In this document: piece by piece, positions 58,767 through 64,000 of the stretch | How positions within the stretch are numbered: the first letter of the stretch is position 1 | Layout of the letters: each line of letters begins with the position of its first letter | From: Wyeomyia smithii | Taxonomy: Eukaryota > Arthropoda > Insecta > Diptera > Culicidae | Direction: 5' to 3' | Assembly: GCF_029784165.1 (NCBI RefSeq) | Contig: NC_073696.1 | Span: forward strand, 51,713,501 to 51,777,500 | Length of the DNA: 64,000 nucleotides | The notes under the pieces: model-generated | The model's database searches: none | What the model was told of the DNA's origin: nothing | Seen by the model: only the letters and a program-made list of their open reading frames with translations | Translations under genes and position numbers: made by a program

Positions 58767-58929
58767 AATGTAGGACCTTCTGTTTTTTATACACAGGCTT
58801 CGCAGCCATCTGGTAATAAGAGTACACATACGGAAAATTGTGGGGCTAGTGGTACAACAGTCTCCCCCGAACCGAGACTTGAACCTACGACGGCTGGCTT
58901 GGTAGGCTAGCATCGTACCAGCTGAAAGA
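58767..58929 (-). mobile_element. 163-bp tRNA-derived SINE with perfect 11-bp target duplication
   Basis: The minus strand begins CTTTCAGCTGGTACGATGC (A-box-like), then an anticodon-arm-like part, then GTAGGTTCAAGTCTC (B box GGTTCAANTC). Flanks TTAATTTTAAT (58,756-58,766 and 58,930-58,940) are identical. A short tRNA-unrelated 3' part ends near GGTCCTACATT. A perfect duplication suggests recent insertion. It differs from the longer SINE at 31,951. Confidence 0.75.
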
Positions 58930-59470
58930 TTAATTTTAATCACTAGTGTTCCCAAATATGTTCTATTTGCATTCAAAACATAAAATCGCATTTTTCGGCT
59001 ATTAAAAATTTGATAATTTCGCTGTGTTTCTGAAAAAATTTGACATGAAAAACATATTTGTTTTTCAGAGGTACAGGAGGTAGACAAAATTAAAATCAAA
59101 TAGCTAGAACTTCACGAAAAATGAATCAATTTTGATGAAACCGGTTTCATTTTGGTGGAAAACTATGCTGGTTTCCTAGTATTACATGAGAACTTGAGGT
59201 GAACAATGGACACCGGAAATGTTCCGGATCTTAGGAGTGTTTATCAAGATCTGCATTTTGCATCGTGTAGAACTTTTTCTGACATTTTGTTTTTTTTAGA
59301 TTTATATGTTTCCAATAAACTAGAATTCATTCTGAGTTCATTGGTACCCAAAGGTCGAAGAACCATCGAGATATGCATTAATCGAGTATGTTTTTTGCAG
59401 TTTTTTTTTGCTGTTAGGGTCGAGTTTTACTCGTAATATCTCGTGAAATCGAAAAAAATGAGAAGGCTGA

Positions 59471-59821
59471 CACACTAGCCGGACTGAACCTGTTTGTGAT
59501 GTCTCACCGAGCGCGTCAAAAGCTGAACTCGGTGAATGGAAGAAAGCAACCATCAAACTGGGATATCTGAGCTTACCCGAGAGCATCCATAGGTCTTATC
59601 ACAAGGCATTGTCCGAGCAAGTATCATCTCAAAAAAACTGGGCAAACTTGATGATGACAAATGTCGCCTTTTTGGCATCAAAATCGAATCATCGAATCTG
59701 CGAACGCCGAGTGTTAATACAACGCAAATTGCGTATTTTCTGTGAGGGACACGTAGAACCTGCCGATATTAAGAGGGAATGTCTCAGTGATGTGGTACAA
59801 CAGTCTCCCCCGACAAACTAG
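59471..59821 (+). other. Unassigned open frame of 116 codons beside the RTE copy
   Basis: The frame is open from after TGA 59,468-59,470 to TAG 59,819-59,821. It has mixed, charged composition, such as KAELGEWKKATIKLGYLSLP and HRICERRVLIQRKLRIFCEG. It is not recognised. In another frame just upstream, EIEKNEKADTLAGL resembles the NEKAD block of LINE RNase H. This may be a decayed retroelement C terminus rather than a host gene. Confidence 0.3.
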
Positions 59822-60917
59822 ACTGCGAGAACTATCGAGCGATCACAGTCCTGAATGCCGCCTACAAAATGTTTTCCTAGGTCATCTTCCAACGCCTGTC
59901 CCCATTAGCCAGCAGGTTTGTAGGAAGCTACCAGGCCGGCTTCATGGAAGGACGGTCTACGACTGACCAAATCTTTACACTGCGGCAGATCCTCTAAAAG
60001 TGCCGTGAGTTTAGAGTCCCTACACACCATCTTTTCGTCGATTTTAAAGCCGCATACGATACAATAAACCGACAAGAGCTATGGAAAATTCTCGACGAAA
60101 ACGGTTTCCCGGGGAAGCTGACAAGACTGATTAAGGCTACGATGGAGGATGTGAAGTGTTGTGTGAGAATTTCGGGTGGAACGTCGGACCCATTCGTGTC
60201 TCACGGGGGGCTCCGACAAGGTGGTGGTCTTTCCTGCTTATTGTTTAACGTCGCGCTAGAGGGTGTTATGAGACGAGCGGGGTTTGACATGCGGGGCACG
60301 ATTTTAAACAGATTAGATCAATTTATTTGCTTTGCGGATGACGTGGATATTGTCGGCAGAAAATTTGAGACGGTGGCAGACCAGTATACCCGACTGAAAC
60401 GTGAAGCAGATAGGATCGGACTGAAGATTAATACGTCAAAAACTAAGTATATGCTTGCAGGTGGGTCCGAGCACGACAGGGCACGCCTAGGCAATACGGT
60501 AACAATCGACGGGGATGAGTTCGAGGGGGTCGACGAGTTTGTGTACCTCGGCTCTCTGGTAACTGAGAACAACGATACCAGCCGGGAGATAAGGAGACGT
60601 ATTATCAGTGGAAGTCCATAAAAAACTACGGTCGCAAAATATGAGTCTTCGCACCAAGTGTATCCTGTACAAAACGCTAGTAAGACCGGTCGTTCTCTAC
60701 GGGCATGAGACGTGGACAATGCTCGAGAAGGACTTGCGAGCACTCGGAGTTTTTGAACCATCTTTGGCGGTGTGCAGGAGAACGGAGTGTGGAGGCGTAG
60801 GATGAACCACGAGCTTGCACGCCTCTACGGTGAACCCCGTATTCAGAAAGTGACTAAAGCTGGAAGGATACGCTGGGCAGGGCATGTAGCTAGAATGCCG
60901 GATAACTACCCTGCAAA
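59815..60917 (+). pseudogene. RTE/JAM1-like LINE copy with RT core preserved
   Basis: Plus strand. DCENYRAITVLNAAYKMF, SYQAGFMEGRSTTDQIF, HLFVDFKAAYD (first catalytic Asp, 60,029-60,060), GLRQGGGLSCLLFN, CFADDVDIVG (FADD box, 60,331-60,342), NTSKTKYMLAGGS, FVYLGSLVTENNDTSREI, VVLYGHETWTMLEKDLRALG, MNHELARLYGEPR and RWAGHVARMPDNY. The frame is open for 159 codons (60,142-60,621) but has stops near 59,878 and 59,996 and a frameshift near 60,620. It is truncated at both ends: no endonuclease, and it stops after YPAN at 60,917. It is the best-preserved RT domain in the window. Confidence 0.85.
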
Positions 60918-61160
60918 TTGGTATGTAGATGGCCCCTAAGTAAGTCTCAGTGATGTAATAAACTTCATACAAAGAGCGTTGCCTAACTAGGATAAATGTG
61001 CAATGAAGCAAGGACAACAACTCACTAAATAGTGATGAACCTGCTCGTATGCACTAAGAGTAAGCTGGAGCATAGCGCAATAGATCAAATAATGGTCGCA
61101 GTGGTTCAGTCTTCTACAAGGGAAAAAAACTTCGCATGAGCGTTTAGTGATTTGCATGAT
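60918..61160. other. Intron 3, unassigned
   Basis: No feature recognised. Confidence 0.4.
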
Positions 61161-61465
61161 AAATTTTCTCCTAAACACGATGAAATCAGAAAATACACTT
61201 CTGCCCAAGAACGCAATTTAATTTTTCTAATGTCAAAATAACATACCTGGCAACTCTGTTTCTCAATTCTGCCGAATTCTGCTGAATTTATCAGCTGTTG
61301 AGTCCCGGCAAAAAAATCCAAGTGTGTAACACCTCGGTGTGTTAGGTGTTTTTCGTGTAGAATTTTCTTAGAAACACGATGAAATTATCAAATTTCAAAT
61401 CAAAATGTACTCATTTGCCGAAAAATGCAATTTGATTGTTTAATTGTAGAAAAAACGTATCTGGC
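61161..61465. repeat. Diverged direct duplication (~100 bp units)
   Basis: AAATTTTCTCCTAAACACGA (61,161) and GAATTTTCTTAGAAACACGA (61,360) open two related units. Both continue through TGAAAT and AYGCAATTTRATT and end in CCTGGCAACTCT / TCTGGCACTGCC. The spacing is about 200 bp. They may be the two ends of a degraded element. Confidence 0.55.
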
Positions 61466-62781
61466 ACTGCCGGTTTAAATTGATATTTTTGGAGTTTCTG
61501 ATTAATTTTATTCAAAAATGGTGTATAAGTTTATTTCTAGATTTAATACCGTTTTACCTCAAGCTTGGAACAGTCTTAACTTCGAACACTTCGGAATAAA
61601 AATTACATTATTATAGCTAGAGTAATCAAAAGTATGATTATTATATATCATTTTGTTCCTTGGAATGTCCTTTACCCAGTGATGTATAGCTCTTCACTTC
61701 CAGGAACCAGCAGGCGTTGAAAAAAGTGACAATCAGTGTTGAGACGGTTTGCCTGTCTATCTCTTATGTCGAATTCGTTTTTACGGCAGGACTATCCCGT
61801 CCCGGACTACGCTTTGCAGCTGAAAAAAAAAACACTTTCCGAGCAGTTGCAATGGTGTGCGTAATACCAGAGGTAGCTGTCACTTTTGTTTTGGTCATTA
61901 TCACCACTGTCTTTTATCGCGTTTGTGGTACTGTACAAAAAATTTGCCAATTTACTGAAAAATGACAAAATGACAAAATGAAATAAATAAAATTTAACCT
62001 GATGTTTGACACGCGAAGAACGATAATCAAAGCAAACCGATTTTGACACATTTTTTTTATTTTGACACATACGTGTGAATGTGTTGGTGTCTTCAAAACT
62101 GCACTCTGTTTCTTGCGCGTACTGTCCGGAACAGAAAAAGGGTAGTCCGGGATAGTCCGGAAAATGTAAAATAAAAAAACAGTGATAGGACAAAGTGTAG
62201 TCCGCGGGGTAGCTACACCGCAAAAACGAAAACGACATTAGTGATTGCATTGGAGTGTTCGGAATTCGAATCAAAACCGAGGTCTGAATTCTGGTTAATT
62301 CAATAAACAAAACATATTTGAATCTATATAAATAGCACTTGATAGCAACAGAAATAAAATAACCAACATGTTAAACTTTTAAGATCGTCGAGAAAACTCA
62401 TTTTCCGTTGATTTTTTAGTGCAAGAAGTTACTTCATAGCTTAAGTGTTAGAAATTTGATGCAGTACGGTATATTCGTAGTTAAAATAGTGAGTACTTTA
62501 GTCTTTCATATTTTTTACGGATATTTACGATGTCCTTGTTTTCTAAAAAAAACAAATTTACTGTCTACAATTTTGCCTAAAACATGATACCCACCATTCA
62601 AACAAACCGTTGCACAGTGGCAGGTCTCTGAACAAAAGTTGGGAAAAAGCTAAAAGTGTTTTTACATGACTGGCAATTACATATTATTACAACTTGGGGT
62701 TGTGAACTCATTTCCATTATCACAAAATGTTGAGAATGATCAGATTTTTTTTTACTCCGATCATGCTCGAAAATTCTAATA
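61466..62781. other. Intron 3, unassigned
   Basis: No gene is seen. A 167-codon open frame on the minus strand (61,807-62,310) lacks any domain. Confidence 0.4.
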
Positions 62782-62999
62782 GGGGAACTGTTCTCATATT
62801 CATCTCAACACCTATATTCATTTCATTGCTCTAATTTGCCCAATTTACCGAACAATTTTACTTTTTTTTTTGATGTAAAGGTGGTTTTAATTTTAACTTT
62901 GATTCAGTCGAGTAGTCGGAAGTTAGGAGCGATGAGAAGAGCGATACAAAAGCGATGAGAAGAATATAGGTGCTAAAATAAATATTGGGATGATTCCCT
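62782..62999. mobile_element. 218-bp TA-flanked MITE with GGGGAA ends
   Basis: The left end GGGGAACTGTTCTCATATTC and right end ...AATATTGGGATGATTCCCT are bordered by TA (62,780-62,781; 63,000-63,001). Inner repeats ATTCATCTC / GATGAGAAGAATATAGG are inverted. A truncated relative is at 58,264-58,391. Confidence 0.65.
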
Positions 63000-63741
63000 T
63001 ACCTGCTTTTCATCGAAAAACTTTAGACTCGTATTTTTTTTTTTTTTTTTTTGATTCTTGGGGTACTCCTTTATGAATTAGGGTGGTCCAAAAATCGTCA
63101 AATTTCAATTTATTTTATTTTGAATTTTTTTTAGCTTTTGAGCCGTTTGACCAATTCAAGATCTTTCTGCGACAAGTTACAGGCCTCTTATGGAAAATTA
63201 TAAGATCGTACGGTAGTTTATTTTAACGTCATTGGAAAGACGATATATTTTTCTCTCATCAATTCAATTTATCCTCTCTTTATACAGCTTGTAATACTGC
63301 AAGCGGTTCATAAATTTATATAAAAATACTTGAGACAACTGGAAAAGCTTCATGTATACATGTTCATCATTTTGTTTAAATATACGGGGCTGAATATTTT
63401 ACAACTGACCACCATACGTCTCCATAGTTTTATTTTCAAAATATCTCCCTATGAGCAACGATGTGCAAAACGGAACCCAAAACTCTAAAAAGTACAATAA
63501 ATATCCCATTGGTTGTTGGTTATCCGATCGTTCCGAACTGTTTTACAGATTGTACGGTAAAAATAAAATTAGAAATACATGTTTTTTGGTATCCCTGCAA
63601 TATGTTTCACCTCAATTCAGGAATTAGTTGTATTTTTGGCAATTCTTGAAAAATTAACAAAAAGTACATATATTTCTCTTCAAAATTAAACTTGTTTTAT
63701 TAGAATCGAATCAAAACTGAGGGAGTTACAGGTGTTTGAAG
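63000..63741. other. Intron 3, unassigned
   Basis: A T run lies at 63,035-63,052. TTAGGGTGGTCCAAAAATCG at 63,079 has the look of a MITE terminus, but no inverted partner was found. Confidence 0.35.
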
Positions 63742-64000
63742 TAGGGGTGTGCGAAACTGGCTTTCCTGGTGTCGAAACGAAACGAAACGAAATTAACCCT
63801 TAATTTCGGTTTCGCCAAATTAGTCGAAACGAAATCAAGGTGGATTTCGAGTTCTCGAGACGAAACGAAATTGGTCTCTAAATTTCGCGAAATTTCGAAA
63901 AATAAAATAAATGTTTCTGAAACATAGCATTACAATGATTTGAAACGTTGGACCGTACGCTAACGAAGTACCCTTCAGCACCTGATCGCAAGGTGCTTAC
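63742..64000. mobile_element. Possible hAT-like terminus with CGAAA-rich body
   Basis: TAGGGGTGTGCGAAAC at 63,742 resembles hAT-type ends. It is followed by many CGAAACGAAA / TTTCG words (63,775-63,900). No inverted partner is inside the window, so the element either continues past 64,000 or is truncated. Confidence 0.4.

Noticed and set aside
61807..62310. 167-codon open frame on the minus strand
   Set aside because: No recognisable domain; Phe/Ser-rich composition expected from AT-rich DNA read on this strand; it lies in an intron.
56747..64000. Search for exon 4 of the hydrolase (Cys-Thr-Trp-Glu start, GFSxGG motif)
   Set aside because: No frame with these residues next to a splice acceptor was found; the exon must lie beyond the window.

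Overview
The window looks like insect nuclear DNA, most likely from a culicine (Aedes-like) mosquito. It is AT-rich and dominated by layered transposable-element remnants. One interrupted protein-coding gene has typical GT-AG introns, one of them 14 kb long. The repeat mix (a Jockey-like LINE with an RNase H domain, RTE/JAM1-like LINE fragments, a Feilai-like tRNA SINE, mariner and pogo-like remnants, and many MITEs) fits Aedes. The species call is an inference from repeat types; no species-specific marker was seen.

Layout. 1-20 kb holds no recognisable host gene. It carries a dispersed unclassified repeat (copy A), a 5'-truncated Jockey-like LINE (1.6-2.4 kb), a hAT-like MITE with a perfect 8-bp target duplication (2.77-3.16 kb), further MITEs, a pogo-like element with many copies of a subterminal motif (12.05-13.13 kb), and an RTE-like LINE split into two halves (13.3-17.2 kb). 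20.3-25.2 kb is one LINE insertion with its 11-bp target-site duplication, its 5' UTR, three zinc knuckles in ORF1, and endonuclease, RT and RNase H parts in ORF2. An internal deletion has removed its RT active-site box. 25.4-41.7 kb is a patchwork of an RTE 3' end, two mariner remnants, TIR elements, a tRNA-derived SINE nested in dispersed repeat copy B, a perfect 52-bp hairpin, a 3.85-kb inverted-repeat-bounded block, and an 8-bp-TSD element.

From about 41.7 kb to the right edge lies the 5' part of one gene on the + strand, an ABHD2-type alpha/beta hydrolase (the Hydr2 type in Drosophila). Exon 1 is 42,171-42,325, exon 2 is 56,330-56,502 and exon 3 is 56,579-56,746. The splice phases agree across all three and give 165 continuous codons. 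The catalytic serine exon and the rest of the gene were not found here and must lie past the right edge, so intron 3 is at least 7.25 kb. Introns 1 and 3 carry most of the right-hand repeats: a 1.07-kb Transib-like element, a MITE with a 7-bp target duplication, RTE fragments, a 101-bp tandem duplication, a 1.64-kb TA-flanked element, a Penelope-like RT remnant and a 163-bp SINE.

Nothing here forms a multi-gene pathway. The main content is one membrane-anchored hydrolase gene and a record of nested transposition. All mobile-element coding regions seen are broken. I did not see a convincing new biological system. The best leads are the Transib-like terminal repeats, the pogo-like motif array, the very young hairpin, and the well-bounded insertions that could define new non-autonomous families.
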